From positions 75,118,429-75,182,428 of the forward strand of contig CM049312.1 of the NCBI GenBank assembly GCA_026874595.1: a stretch of 64,000 bases of DNA, given 5' to 3'. The notes beneath the pieces were generated by a model. That model ran no database searches and was not told the DNA's origin. It saw nothing but the letters and a program-made list of their open reading frames with translations. Shown one piece after another: positions 25,150 through 37,085 of the stretch. A program made the translations under genes and the position numbers. The DNA comes from Sipunculus nudus (Eukaryota; Annelida; Sipuncula; Golfingiida; Sipunculidae). The stretch's first letter is position 1, and every line of letters begins with the position of its first letter.

Positions 25150-25220
25150 GGACCGAACTGTCTCGTTAGGAACGCCGGACATGTGCGCCACCGACATGGG
25201 TTCGAATCCCGGATCGGCCC
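25150..25220 (+). repeat. tRNA-like SINE head, family C
   Basis: 71 nt fold partly like a tRNA. GGACCGA at the 5' end pairs with TCGGCCC at the 3' end at six of seven positions. GTTCGAATCC is a perfect B box inside a ggg/ccc stem. An A-box-like ctcgttagga follows the acceptor strand. One extra base lies between the T stem and the acceptor strand and the D arm is poor, so a working tRNA is unlikely. A SINE or tRNA pseudogene fits better. It stands just upstream of the tandem array at 25,320-26,340, so the two may form one composite element. Confidence 0.5.
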
Positions 25221-25319
25221 AATATTTCCCCATGAGCAATATGTTTTCGTAACAATATTTAACCTGAAAAAGTGGCCAGGAGAGCCAGGGGTCTTAAACT
25301 GTCTCTGTGAACAGTTATA

Positions 25320-26340
25320 TGGCGGTGGTTTACAATAGTAAAGTTGAAAATACCATTTCAGCTGTCATCCAAAATAGATGGCTGTCAAACTTGTCATGTT
25401 TGAAGCCTAGGGGTGCTGTATAGGAACTGAATAAAGTTACAATAACAACAATAAAGAAAAGAACACACGTCTTAATCAGTCTAAATTCAATAACAGTCTC
25501 TTTTGGGGGCCACAGGGCCTTCAAACTGCACGTGTCCACAAGAGTGGCGCCACTATAGTTTACTTCAACATAATTGTTAACCTGTGATATTATTGCCGAT
25601 AGCTGCAGCTGTTTTGGGATATATGGTTATAGACACTGCATAATATATGCCCATACCTAGTATTTTGATGATCACAAAAAAATTTTTCCGGAAATATCCC
25701 ATTTTCAAAATTCGGCAAATAAATGTCCACTCATTTCAATCCCCTGGTTTAGATCATAGCCATGATAAAGTTGGTAATATGAATACACAATATTTACTCG
25801 CAGAACGGTCAACACAAGGGGCGCCACCTATAGTTAACAATAACATAGCAGTCATATGATCAATAAGCCTGTAAATTTGATGTTAATTACCAGCAGCAGA
25901 TCATGAGATATGTGGTACTAGATATAACATTACGCATGTAAACACATGAAATCTTACTACATTTCACACTCATTAGATTCCCTTGTTTTTAGATAAAAAA
26001 AAAATCATCCTGTTGTAAACCTTATGGTTAAACATTTTCGAAATGATTCAGGAAAACGTGAAAATATCATTTCGCCTGGAAGAAGGTAGATGGCGCCACT
26101 TGCAGGTGACAATCATTTAACAGTCGCATAATCGATATATGCAATCTATTCGGATGATAGAAAACTTATGAGTGAACAATTGAAAAATTGTCCATTTTGA
26201 GAATAGTTTAATTGCATTGATAAGCTAAAATTCACTTTTAGAGCGCAGAGAGTAGCTTATCACAGGCGGTGACACTTGCAAGTACACGTGACATGCAGTT
26301 ATATATCAGTCAGGTGATGAATATGTTAAACTAAAGGGAT
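25320..26340. repeat. Degenerate ~273-bp tandem units marked by ggcgccac
   Basis: The word tggcgccac / ggcgccacc recurs at 25,546, 25,820 and 26,092 (spacing 274 and 272), with a weaker unit at about 26,266. Each is followed by a similar stretch with gttaac and acatagcagtcatat variants. Units are well diverged. The palindromic core is the same as in the repeat at 1,255-2,181. Confidence 0.55.
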
Positions 26341-27678
26341 TTTTTATGATAGCTGCCGAGGTGTTTGAGATATTTTGTAACAGAGGGCCCCGTGACAGAC
26401 TGATGTGGGTCATTTTCAAGTTAGTAGTCATCTTTCCTACGTCAGGACTAAGGTAGAACTTTCTCTGGAATAAGAAGTGCCCAGATATATAATTTCCACA
26501 AAAATCTGATACATATCCATAGATTTATATAATGTTTCTATTTCGTGTACATTCATAGAAAATTTTAGAAGTGAACGAACTTTTAATGGAGTAACTCCAG
26601 TTAGCCTTTAACGAGGCTTACCTTTAGACCCGAGCTTAATATGAAGCAGGTGAAAACCAAGGCTTTAATTTTAAGGATGAATCATTACCAGTTTGTAAAT
26701 TCATGTCCGAGCCAAACACATGGTGTATAGCACTGAAATAGGTTATTTATAAAATTCCGTTATTTATTCGTAGGCATAAAAGTGTATTTTAAGTTTGTGT
26801 TTTATTCTGTGATTTAAGAAATGCAGAAATCTGCAATTTCCAATTTATATCTTCCATTAACATCTGAACAAATAGGGATAAGCTGTACGTTAAAATATAC
26901 AAAGGTTTTAATATAATATTCTTTTTTTTTTTTTGCCAGCAGACATGAAAATACCAAAAGTGAGATAATCAGATTGCTATATTTGACAGTGTTTATGTAA
27001 CGCTAACAGGCCAGTAAGTGATAATAGCTGCAGTAATATGTAGTTACACATATTAGTTATGGTAGATGGAATATATGACACAGGTAAAACTGTCTTATAG
27101 ATATCGTGGGAGAGAACGTGATACAAGTAGCGACACATGCTTCTGTTCACGATAGTTAATAGGTGGTGACATCTGTTGTTCATTTGGGAAACTATTTGCA
27201 TCAGCAATTAAAAAAAAAACAACAACAACAAAAAAAAACCCTCTCCTCCTACCCCTCCCCTTTTTCCGTAGTCTGCTACTATTTCCAATACTATTTTGCT
27301 GTAACCCAACAGTCGAACAAATTAAATGGCAATAAAAAAATCTGAATTCACATAGAATTCATTTGGTTGTCTTGATCGACCCCAGATGGCGACAGTGTGA
27401 TCTTTCAAAAGCCCTATTCCTGTTATTGCGTCTGTATGGTTTTCTCTTGTACACGTTTTACGTTTTGTGTGCATTCTCTCTGTATGCCACCCTTACTCCA
27501 CGCTTGGTGGATAACATTTTCCAGATAGAGATATGCACGTGCGCGTTTCGTTTAATACAAGCAGATCTTACATGGGCGGATCTAGCGTCATATCGACCCT
27601 TTGGCATTACGACCAGATTACTGGCGCCAGAGCGTCTTTACATCTAAGTCTGAGGAACGCATCATAAGGCATTATGAA
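26341..27678. other. Intergenic stretch, no gene recognised
   Basis: It contains poly-T (26,923-26,934) and poly-A (27,210-27,238) tracts. A 94-codon plus-strand frame at 27,363-27,647 is hydrophobic at first and has no support. A gatctagcgtcatatcgacc patch near 27,580 has an unusual CpG content. Confidence 0.25.
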
Positions 27679-28161
27679 GATGCAAATATTTTCGTCATTT
27701 CTGACAACGCTTCATGGCCTACAGGTACACTGTCAATCAACATAAACCAGACCAATCGTTATCATTTTTTTGTACTATCTTATAATACCAAACATGAGCG
27801 AGAAAAGTTCAGTTTTAACCCAGCACATTGGTAAACTACTCGGCATGTTTGTTGAATTTATGACCGCATGAACACAAGCATGGCTCGCACGGGTTACAGG
27901 ACGCAGGCAGCTTGCTGGCGATACAAGACCCGTGTCCATGGAGATGATGTTTCATTTGGGTTGTTAGCTCACATGTATACTACTGTGTTAATTTATCATT
28001 CTTAGCATAATATTGAGATTATTGGCCATTTACCACAATATGAATGCAACCTGATGCGAGACCACTGCTATACATTCCTCGATATTACTTGTGTCACGAC
28101 TCGAGCAGGCTTACCTGCCCAATTATCCGATTGCCTACTGAGTCGGGTTGTCACGGCTAGG
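27679..28161 (+). repeat. Dispersed repeat R1, copy 3
   Basis: The longest copy of the family. It runs from gatgcaaatatttt to gagtcgggttgtcacggcta. The middle (catgagcgagaaaagttcag, gcatgtttgttgaatt, gaccgcatgaac, cattcctcgatattac) closely matches copy 1 on the opposite strand at 12,523-12,900. Confidence 0.7.
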
Positions 28162-28195
28162 GCGGATCCAGGATTTAGGAAAAGGACCCTAATGA
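28162..28195. repeat. Solo end of the ggcggatccagg miniature element
   Basis: gggcggatccaggatttagg plus aaaagg is the left end of the element seen whole at 38,208-38,402; here the rest is missing. It abuts repeat R1 copy 3. Confidence 0.5.
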
Positions 28196-28266
28196 CATAC
28201 CCTGAAATAAGGTTGCGACTGCTGAAAAATATCCGGAAATAATACAGATTTACGTCGGGTACTTAC

Positions 28267-28576
28267 ATTTACAGACGGCTCGTAAATCTTCAAAGTATTG
28301 GAGAATTTTATGATGAATAGCGAAAATATTACCAGTATTTGTGTTACTAATAAACAGATCATTACAAATAAACAAACCGTTGGATACATTAACAATTTCC
28401 TGAATAAAACTCGTGCGTAGTATAATAATCATAGAAAGACATGCATAGATTAATTCATCAGTAAATACAGTATGTTGTGATTGCGCTGCAGACATGTGAT
28501 AAGACTTCTCCTTAATCGAATCAAGTTGGAACAAATTAACCGATTCTCCATAAACAGAGACTATGAGAGGATCCAT
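28267..28576 (-). CDS. Possible exon or small gene, unrecognised
   Basis: On the minus strand a frame opens with ATG at 28,576 (MDPLIVSVYGESVNLFQLD) and runs through a mixed, protein-like sequence (SAAQSQHTVFTDELIYAC, SFIQEIVNVSNGLFICND, GNIFAIHHKILQYFEDLR) to a strong donor, AAAT/gtaagt, at 28,267. Reading through the donor reaches a stop within five codons. Composition is balanced rather than Ile/Lys/Asn-dominated. A stop codon immediately precedes the ATG and the initiation context is weak, so the true start may be in another exon. No family recognised. Confidence 0.3.
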
Positions 28577-28940
28577 TCAAACCATTGCTTGCAGCTTAAT
28601 TACAGCTGACTTAGCAATGCCAATGAGCACTTCTAACAAAATACACACACAGTAAACGTGTTGCATTCCTCTCTTGCTTGAATTGAAGGGAAAAATAAGA
28701 CAATATTACGTTTTCTTACGCGAGTGTTCTTTAGGTAAATATTTTGAGTGTAGAATAAATATATGAAACAACAGGTCTTTTTCCGATGGACACTGTGTTC
28801 AGAAAGCCTTTGGCAAGCAATATTCGCTTGATCGAATTGTACCCGTTTTCAGGCGCATTGGTAAAGGCGGTCAGTGTTAGGTCGACGCCCGTCCTTTAAC
28901 ACTTTTGTCCGCCGTTAAATAGGAGAATACATTACGTTTA

Positions 28941-28942
<2 letters not shown>
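28577..28942. other. Non-coding stretch
   Basis: No feature recognised beyond ordinary AT-rich DNA. Confidence 0.3.
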
Positions 28943-29013
<71 letters not shown>

Positions 29014-29022
29014 TATATATAA
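28943..29022. repeat. (AT)n(GT)n(AT)n microsatellite
   Basis: An alternating at run, a short gt run, and a second at run. Confidence 0.95.
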
Positions 29023-29239
29023 AACACCATTTAAGGGGCTTCTGTAGCTAAATTTCGGATAAATGATCAATTTTACAGTCATGCGTGACAATACAGATTG
29101 CTCTGTTTATAACTTACAAACCTTGATCAACATCTTTTTTTAAGATTTTGTTTTGGTGGAGGTAACCGCCACCATTGTTTAATGCTGACTTATCTATTTC
29201 TTAAGCTAAGTGTTTATACATCTGCACAGTTATATTTCG

Positions 29240-29580
29240 GTTTATGGGCTCCGTTACATGGCGGTAGCACTCGCTTCCTGTCATTTTATTTTATATCCTG
29301 GTGTCACCCATGGCCGGTGTCTACCGCACCTGCAGGTCCGGGGTGTGTAATCATCCCCATCGCTGGGTCATAACACCGAGGAACATCCTAAAAATGCACT
29401 CGTTTGTGAGTGATACACGGCTGTTGGGTACAGCCTTCCCATTTAGCCTGCAGAGCGCTCACCCTGGGTTGGGGCCGACCGTGAAAATCTCATCGCTCCT
29501 CGGCTGAGATTTGGACTCACGACCTCCCAGATTTTATTCCTGTGCTGTATCCGTGAGCCACAGAAGCCTAGAGCACGACC
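29240..29580 (-). repeat. SINE family A, copy on minus strand
   Basis: Read on the minus strand: tgtggctcacggatacagca (A box), gtgagtccaaatctcagc (B box), then the shared body gattttcacggtcggcccca, agcgctctgcaggc, acacgagtgcatt, gacccagcgatggggatg, ggtagacaccggcc, gggtgacaccaggat and a tail ending gaagcgagtgctaccgcc. All parts match, in order, the copies at 37,955 and 42,605. The two Pol III boxes identify a tRNA-derived SINE. Confidence 0.8.
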
Positions 29581-31034
29581 TTCTTAATATACTACGTGTA
29601 AGGTTCTAAATAATACAGTCCAAATTCTAATAAATGACAATAAGATAAGCAGCTCAGATTAAAGAATAACGAATTTCAATCTTTTGCTGGAAGATTATGC
29701 TCACTCGCTATATAATATATATGATTGTCCTACACAAATATCTTTGAATTTTATATAAACCGCCAAAAGTATAGCCAGTTTTCTTGAAATGTATTCAAAA
29801 TCGTGTTTTTGTCTCATTGCTGGCTTAAACTGCCTGCCTTTGAACAGGTTCCCAAATAGCTGCCCCCTGACTGAAGGTCTTTGTTCTTGGCCATTTTCTC
29901 AAAACAGTATTACAGTCGATTACATGCACTGTCTTCAGAGGGATATTTCTCACAAATTATCGGAATAAAGCTATCCAATTCTGCACGTATATGTTTAAAA
30001 ACGTTTAATCTAAATTTAAAGGTGTCTTATTTTTATTTTGTGTCTTGATTTACAAAACACGTACAGGTCATTTTAAACAGAGAATCATACACTAACTAAA
30101 GTGTCAAAAATTAAATAATAAAATAAAAGGAGGAAAGATGATAAATATACAATGAAAAATAGAGATATTGTGTTTATATGAAAATCATGTTATTGTTAAG
30201 TCCATATACTTACTGCCCGATGTGAGATATATAATTGTTTTTTTTAAATACGAAAAAGTTTGCTTTAGATTTTAAAATATACAGGCCAACAACAAAAATT
30301 TATTTTTATATAGCAGACCTAATATAGGATATTCTGAAGATTCCTGATATGTATATATCATTGGGGCTGACAGTTATTTCGATATTTTTTATTCTAAAGC
30401 TAAAATAATCCATGGTATAGATTAACGATACCAAGATCTTAAACTTTACACAGATTATAACAGTTGCAAATCTAACACAAATGTCGATAACTCTCTTAAC
30501 ATGGCTTGAAATATGGGCTATAATAATGTAATCCGTCTTAGTAAATTTTAAGATTGATTTTCCTGCCAAGTGACAGAACGCAAGAGAAGAAAATCTATAC
30601 ATGATTAAAATATTATCTTTGTTTATTGTCATCGAGTTTATTCGGCATGCATTCGTCTTAAATTCCATATGTATTTTCCTGCTATATGTTGCAAAAGAAA
30701 AAAGGTTTAGCAATAAGAAAGGATCTAGTATTTCTTTCAAGAATCCGCTGAACGCTCGATGCTATATGCTAGGAGCTCTACGACTAAAAAAATATGCCAA
30801 AGCGTTTCTTGTACTGTTCGTGGGCAATCGTATATAATGATGAAAGACAGTCGGTTTGATGTGTATTACCCGTAAATGGTCAGTTTGCGTGTGGTGATCA
30901 GTTGTAACCTATTGTTTCCGCATCCCTTGGATGTTGGTACGTGTGTACACAGTTTCCTTAGCTAGTAAATAATTAATCAGACAGCTGCTAATCAGGTTTA
31001 AGGACCCAATATTACACGCTTTGCTGGATTAAGA
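29581..31034. other. Intergenic stretch, no gene supported
   Basis: AT-rich. A 144-codon minus-strand frame (30,306-30,740) is dominated by Ile, Ser and Lys and has no splice context. Its 3' part repeats bases also found near 15,950-16,030, so it may be a decayed repeat. Confidence 0.3.
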
Positions 31035-31175
31035 AAAGCCGGGTGTCACGGCCCCCTCAGCGGGCCATGGCACGTGCGTTTGTTTACATTGGGCGAGCGT
31101 CGTGCGTCGCCGGGCGACCACCAGTCATACGTCACTGGGGAACGGCCGTCCGGACATTCACACGTTCGGCATTTA
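31035..31175 (+). promoter_or_regulatory. CpG-rich island with a perfect X-box-like inverted repeat and CRE-like site
   Basis: The densest CpG patch near the 32.1-kb gene. It carries GTCGCC-G-GGCGAC at 31,106-31,118, which satisfies the RFX X-box pattern RYYNCC-N(1-3)-RRNRAC, and tacgtcact, a CRE-like site, at about 31,128. It stands about 1 kb upstream of the ATG at 32,113 and at the border where CpG depletion begins to the right. A promoter is plausible; the start site and any 5' UTR intron are not resolved. Confidence 0.4.
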
Positions 31176-32112
31176 TCAATAAAAAATCTTTATATATAGA
31201 AAACCAGTGTGGCCCAACTTTAAGTGAATGAACATTGATATTGCAGCCTTGAGCAAGTGCTCGCACAATGCAACCCTCAGTGATGTCAAACTCTCATGTT
31301 TCCTGTGAACACATCCCTGACAATAGCTGAACGATCATAGGCCAACTGACAGATTTGACAAAGTCAACTGGAATCTACCGGGCAAGTGAGAAAATAAACA
31401 CGGTATGTTGTAATGCGGGTATCAAACCCCCTTCTAATCTCGGCTTTAATGAACTCGGCTCCCTGGGGTATTCATCACTGTTCATATAGAGACCGTGGCA
31501 TTTACCACACGTTTGTTACTGTAAGTGAACTTGTGTACTTTCAATATCAGCAAAGTGACTATACCTTTGGGATTGTCTGGCGACCTTACTTGAACGAAGA
31601 CAGTGAAGAAAACTAGTTTGTTTATAAGAAACACTGACGTCATCTGAGCTGAATTAACGTGGATTCTTGTGCCATCTTTGAACACCGTGAGCCAAGACTC
31701 CACATAATTCTACATATGGTCCATCCTTCTGGATTACTTAATCAGTGACCAATTTCTATGAAGAAATATTATTTTCACCTGTAATTCAAGAAAGCTGATT
31801 GGATGTGATATTTTTTCTTGTTGATTCAACCAAAGCCTTTGATTATAATTAGAGATCCTTGGACCAAGTTCATTGGCAAAAGAATAGTTGGATCAAGAGT
31901 CAGTGGTGTCATCTTGTCTTTCAAAGTGTCTTTCTGTTGGACATTTCATCAGGACCCTATTTCACCAGGACAGAAATATTGGAAAATAACTAGATATCAA
32001 GAAGAAAGAGATCTTATAATTACATGTGAGAGATTTCATAGATTTTATGATGGATTATTAAAATTTAAGAACATTTCATACTGATTTTTATTAATTAGAA
32101 CATTTTCACATC

Positions 32113-32778
32113 ATGAACAGAAGTTACAGCCACACAATGTTAAATCCAAGGATTGCATGGGTAGCTGATGGCTACCAAGGGGGCAGTAGTTACCGCCTTG
32201 CTGTCCACCAGACAGACAAGATAATTGGTGTGCTGGACGGAACGCCTGCTCCAGAAGGGTCTTGTTTGATTGACAGCAACAGAATCAACCAGCAGAAACG
32301 GAGAGTCAAAAGCGCAACTCAGCTGAGGACAAGTAACGCAAGTCCTTCACCAGCAAGATCAGAATCACCTGAATGTTGTTACCGTCACCATCGATGTAGT
32401 TCCAGGCCACAAAGTGCAATTCCAGTGAATTCTGTCAAAATGGCTACACCTAATAGGCGAGTGAAGAGTGCAGGACTTGTTCAGAGCTCGGCGAGGAACA
32501 TGGCGAAAAGTTACACGTTAGTCACCAGGTCTCACCGGGATAGTAAATTTTATGCCGCTATTAACGCTGCACCTGATGCGCGGTATTTAGATCGGCATGC
32601 CAGATGTTTTGATCACACACACATACACACACAGTTACTTGATGACAGACCCAGAGTGGCTTGTGATAAATGTGGTGCTAAATGTCTTGAAGCGTTCCGT
32701 CCCAAATCTGCACCTTGTTACGTCACTGAAGCTCAAGATCAGTACATGAGTTCTGTCCGACCCAGGACTGTTGTTTGG
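32113..32778 (+). CDS. Coding exon with start codon; 222-residue Arg/Ser-rich N-terminus with repeated RxKSA motifs
   Basis: The ATG has A at -3 and is the first in frame after a stop at 32,092. The open frame runs 222 codons to GTTTGG/gtaagc, phase 0. The protein is basic and low in hydrophobic residues except at its ends. It repeats a short motif: RRVKSA at 63-68 and 115-120, RPQSA at 98-102, RPKSAP at 196-201, and RPRTV at 216-220. A cysteine cluster CDKCGAKC (C184, C187, C191) follows a His-rich HTHIHT (168-173), a possible metal site. The disordered Ser/Pro-rich middle (residues 72-110) contains further cysteines. I do not recognise a family; RPKSAP-type motifs recur in several cytoskeletal and ciliary proteins, but that is a weak hint. 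Phase and strand fit joining to 55,953 onward. GC and CpG content are higher than in the introns around it. Confidence 0.75.
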
Positions 32779-34539
32779 GTAAGCATTTTTATAGTACCTT
32801 TCTATAACTAAGGCTACCCCAGTGTCTGAATTAAGCTCAAGATAATATAACTGTTAGAGATCAAACATTTCCTTTCTTAAAGATTAACACAAATAATTAA
32901 TAACATTTTCATTCCATGAAAAAACAATATAAGAATATCAGTACATTTATAATCTTTCCATATAATTTTGATTTTTTTATCAGGATTGTCACTGAAACAT
33001 GAACCCTTGTGTTTGATATATGCCAAAGTATTTAATAAACATTGAAATTTCAAATGAGGCATTAAAGAACAAGTTTGCAAAAGTAATGGTCGGAACATAT
33101 CCCAGGTTACAGGAGGCATCTTTTTCACCTAAGAGTTCTGTCTGAGACCTATTTTATAAAAAAATTGTGAAATGGCAAAAGCTATCTGTTGTACTGTCTG
33201 CTGTTATTTTTGGAATTTTACCGAGTGTGATGAGTCAATAATTTTTTTTTGTAATGGCATAACCTATCAGTAGGTATTAGTGATATATTAATTTTTCAAT
33301 GAAGATACGGCATTGATGTTATGTGCAGACATTACTTCTATGTTTTTTCCCATGGTTATGCCCACTGTCTGGGAAAAGTTTTTTTTCTGAAAAATTAAAA
33401 ACCTGTTTCTTACCTTTTAAATCTGCATATAATGTTTATTCCTTGCTCTCGTTGTGGTTGCAGTTTTATGTTAACATATCAGTATAGAAAAATATATGTT
33501 TTTCTGGAAGTGATATATATTTAACACATGAAAATGGATATAGGTAGTAATTTCCATAATGGTTAGCCATGATGACGGGGTGGTCTTAAAGCAGTAGTTG
33601 ACATTATAATTCCAAAATATTATTTTTAATTTAGCTTAACTAGAAAAGCAGGAGTTGGTCAATATTGTGTTATGAAAGTTCAAATATTATTTATTTATTA
33701 GAGGTATTTACTTAGTGTGGTAACTGAGTGCGGCCCATGTGTCCCTTGCGATCATAACATAGATACCACATATATACTGATCAGCATAAACGATTGCAGG
33801 GATATCCCATGCCATGGTAGCTTAAAGAAGGGGTTTTGAGGCCTCTTATCAGAGCTGAAGTAAGGGTGTCTCAAGCCGTGGTTGCCCAGTAATTCTTACA
33901 CTCAAACATATGGTTCTCTTATGATTTTTACAAACTCTCAGTATTTTGTATGAAATAAAAAGTTGGAAAAACATATAGCAACATCCAGGAAGCTGACACT
34001 TTGTGTGGTAAGAAATATTTAACTTCTCTATAGCAACTGCAACAAAATTAAATGTTATGTCTGGACACACTCTGCAGATTGTACAAAGCTTACTAAAGTG
34101 CATTACTGTTTGCTGAACAGTCGCTGGATTGCTTGTCCATCATTGAGCACTTGAGTATCGTTTAGTAGCTGAGTGGACAATTATTTAGGTACTTCAGGGT
34201 ATCTGACCCATGGGGTGAAGCTAATATTGGACAAGCTTTCTCTGTATCTAGGCTATATATTAGACAGTTACATAATACTGAAGTGATAAGACATTTGGCA
34301 ACATATATTGTGGTAAATATAGCTTTAGCAATTTAGAGTATGTTTGAGTTAAGTCAAGGAAGGAATGAGTTTTAATAGAAAGAAGAAGAAATTTTAACAA
34401 GAAAATGGGTTTTAGAAGATACAAGGTACTGGTTACACTAAAATAATGTTAAAGATGAGAATTGTTTACATCATAATTTCAAATAGGAATACTCTTGATA
34501 GAAAGCAGAATATGCATTGACTAATTGTGTAACACTTTT
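32779..34539. other. Intron, no feature recognised
   Basis: AT-rich and CpG-poor. No exon with matching phase found. Confidence 0.35.
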
Positions 34540-36250
34540 AATTTTATGCCAATGTTGGTCACATGACTCATATCTGAAATTTAGGTATTGGTGGCTCCAC
34601 CTGCATCGGCCTTTTTTGTACGGGGGTCATCAGTGCCCGTATCATACTGACTGCTACAAAAAACTTCTTCTCTGAAACCATATGGCCAAATTGTTTAATA
34701 TCCCACAGAAATGATCCTAGGGTAGTGCTTTCTGAAATTTGTTCAAATGGTCTCATTTCAGTGACTTCTGGCTGAGTTATGGGAAGCTGAATTTAGTCAT
34801 ATGTCATAACAGCCCATTTTAGCTCAGTGGCTACAAAGAACTTCTTCTCAAAAACCACTGGGCCAAATTCTTAAACCTCGCATATTAATTATCCTTAGAT
34901 GTTGATAATTCAAGTTTGTTCAAATGGTTTTGGTTCAGTAATTTTTGGCTGAGTTATGGGAAGCTTAACTTAGCCATTTTGCTGTATTTTCCCAAATGAG
35001 TTGTAAACCTGCAAAACGTTTTTTGACTGACGCCACTGAGGCCAATTTGTTAAATATTTTACAGGTATAATCACCTGAATAATTCTTATAATAATTGTCT
35101 TTTATGGTTCCATAGAATGAATTTAGGCTGAATTATAAAGATTGAATTGAGTCATTTTACAATATATGTTAGCTGTGTGAAGCAGGTACATCTAGCCTGG
35201 CACCAGTTTATCAGCATCCGTTACATCGTGCCTCTAGACATTTAGATATCAGGAAGTCTATGGTTAATATTGACAAGAATGTTTTTTAAAAGCTTTTAAA
35301 AAATGTAGGTTTATGATTTTAGATATTTCTCATGCCAGGCAATGTTTACAATCACAGGTATACAGCTCTCTGTGGGTATATAAGATGGCTGTACATGGAT
35401 TATAAATATTTGGTATCCATAATCAACTTTATTCAAGATTTTGCCATCAGTGAGATGTATCTGTATTATAATTTTGCATTCAATATGCATCTGTAGTAAA
35501 TTTTAGCGAACTTGTGAGGTAATGCAATGGTTTGGCATCGTCTGTCCTTGTCGTTAACCCATACTATTTCGAAAACAACTGGAGCTAGTATCATGAAATT
35601 TAATGCAAAAAATTAGCCATCTAAAATACTCTGCATTTTCTTAGATTTTATAGAGAAAAAGCTAAAAAACCTTTAAAAATCTTCTCCTATGAAACAGTCA
35701 AGCCAAATTGTACAATATTTCACAGAAATAATCTTTTTTACCATCTCTCTCAAGATTATTCGAATGGTTCAAGTTCGGTGAATTTTGGCTGAGTTACAGG
35801 AAGTTAAACTTGGCTAACTGTCCAAACAAGCATACTAAATTGACAATCTCAGAAACGGCCAGAGCTATCATCACCAAATTTTAGTGTTGGTCACATGAGT
35901 CATATATGAAATTCAGGTATTGGTGGTGCCACCTGCATTGACCTTTTTTTTGTACGGGGGTCATTGGTCATCTGTACATTAACCTATAATTTCTCAGGAA
36001 TAGCAGGAAAAAAATGATACAAAAATTATCCCAATTGTTCAATTGGTTTGCATTTGATGAATTTTAGTGGTGTTACACGAATTTGAACGGTCATTAGGCA
36101 AATTAAGCATACTGACATAGTAATCCTGGAACAACAGAAGCTAGCATTACCAAGTATTGTGCAAATGTTGGTCACATGACTCATATTTGAAGTTGCAGAT
36201 TTTGTGTTGCCACCTACATTGACCTGTTTTTTATGAGCAAAAACCTCATA
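34540..36250. repeat. Complex intronic array of ~178-bp units with GGTGGYGCCACC markers
   Basis: ggctgagttatgggaag and variants recur at about 34,770, 34,950, 35,127 and 35,788, each preceded by aaacttcttct...ggccaaatt...caaatggtt at similar distances (period about 178 bp). A second phrase, gttggtcacatgactcatat, followed by aggtattggtggtgccacct and cattgacc, occurs at about 34,552, 35,885 and 36,168. The two modules alternate. No inverted ends found. Confidence 0.6.
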
Positions 36251-36719
36251 ATTTTAGCCTCTTTCAGCTTAAAATGTTTATGAAGATATTGTCAAGTTGA
36301 ATCGTTCAATTTTTCAAAAGTATTATCCTAGGACATGGTTCTTTCAATCATATCAGAAAAGCTTAAGTTGGTCTTATGGCCATTATTATGTCTATTTCAA
36401 ACTGAGGACTGCAAAACTGTTCTTCTACAAAATTATTGTTTCAATTATAACTTCTGTAACATTGCACAAAAATTATTCTCAGGTGGCCTTAGTTCAAGTT
36501 TACATGAATGATTTTTGGCAGAATTATTCGACCTTTAACAATGAAAGAACTGCATCTTTTATTATTTTAGATATTTTGATAAAAAGTTTATGAATATGTC
36601 AGCTTGAAAAAAAAAGCATTTTAGCCAAAGTCTTTCAGTATGTGTAAACAGATTTACCAACAGGCCAAGATTGTGTTTGTATCTTTAAATAGGTTGAGAA
36701 ACTGCCAACTGTTTCAGAT

Positions 36720-37085
36720 TTCGCAACAGATCAAGAGTTCATTCAGTGCAGCCAGATATAGGTCAAGAGTTCAGTCAGTGCAGCCAAGCACAAGGCATGT
36801 GATCACCTCATGGTTGACATGTGAACACCTCATGGCCACCATGTGATCACCTCATGGGTGTCATGCCCCTCAGGGCTGCATGTGGACTACCAACTATGTC
36901 AGATTATGCAACAGGTCAAGAGTTCACTCAGTGCAGCCAGGTACAGGTCAAAAGTTCACTCAGTCTAGCCAGGTGCAGGTCATGAGTTCACTTAGTGCAG
37001 TAGCCTGAGCCAGCAAATTTGTCACAGTTCACTTGGGGCAACTGCCTTTCTCACCTAAGCCTGGTCAGCCCCATGCATCAGACTC
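36720..37085. repeat. ~33-36-bp tandem repeat with inserted gtgatcacctcatgg motifs
   Basis: ggtcaagagttcactcagtg plus cagccagg recurs about five times (near 36,730, 36,763, 36,917, 36,948 and 36,980), and catgtgatcacctcatgg three times between 36,796 and 36,856. Confidence 0.7.

Noticed and set aside
25150-25220. Functional tRNA gene
   Set aside because: Acceptor stem mismatch, poor D arm and an extra base between T stem and acceptor; a SINE head or pseudogene is more likely.
30306-30740. 144-codon minus-strand frame
   Set aside because: Composition fits AT-rich chance sequence, no splice context; only its 3' end repeats bases found near 16.0 kb.
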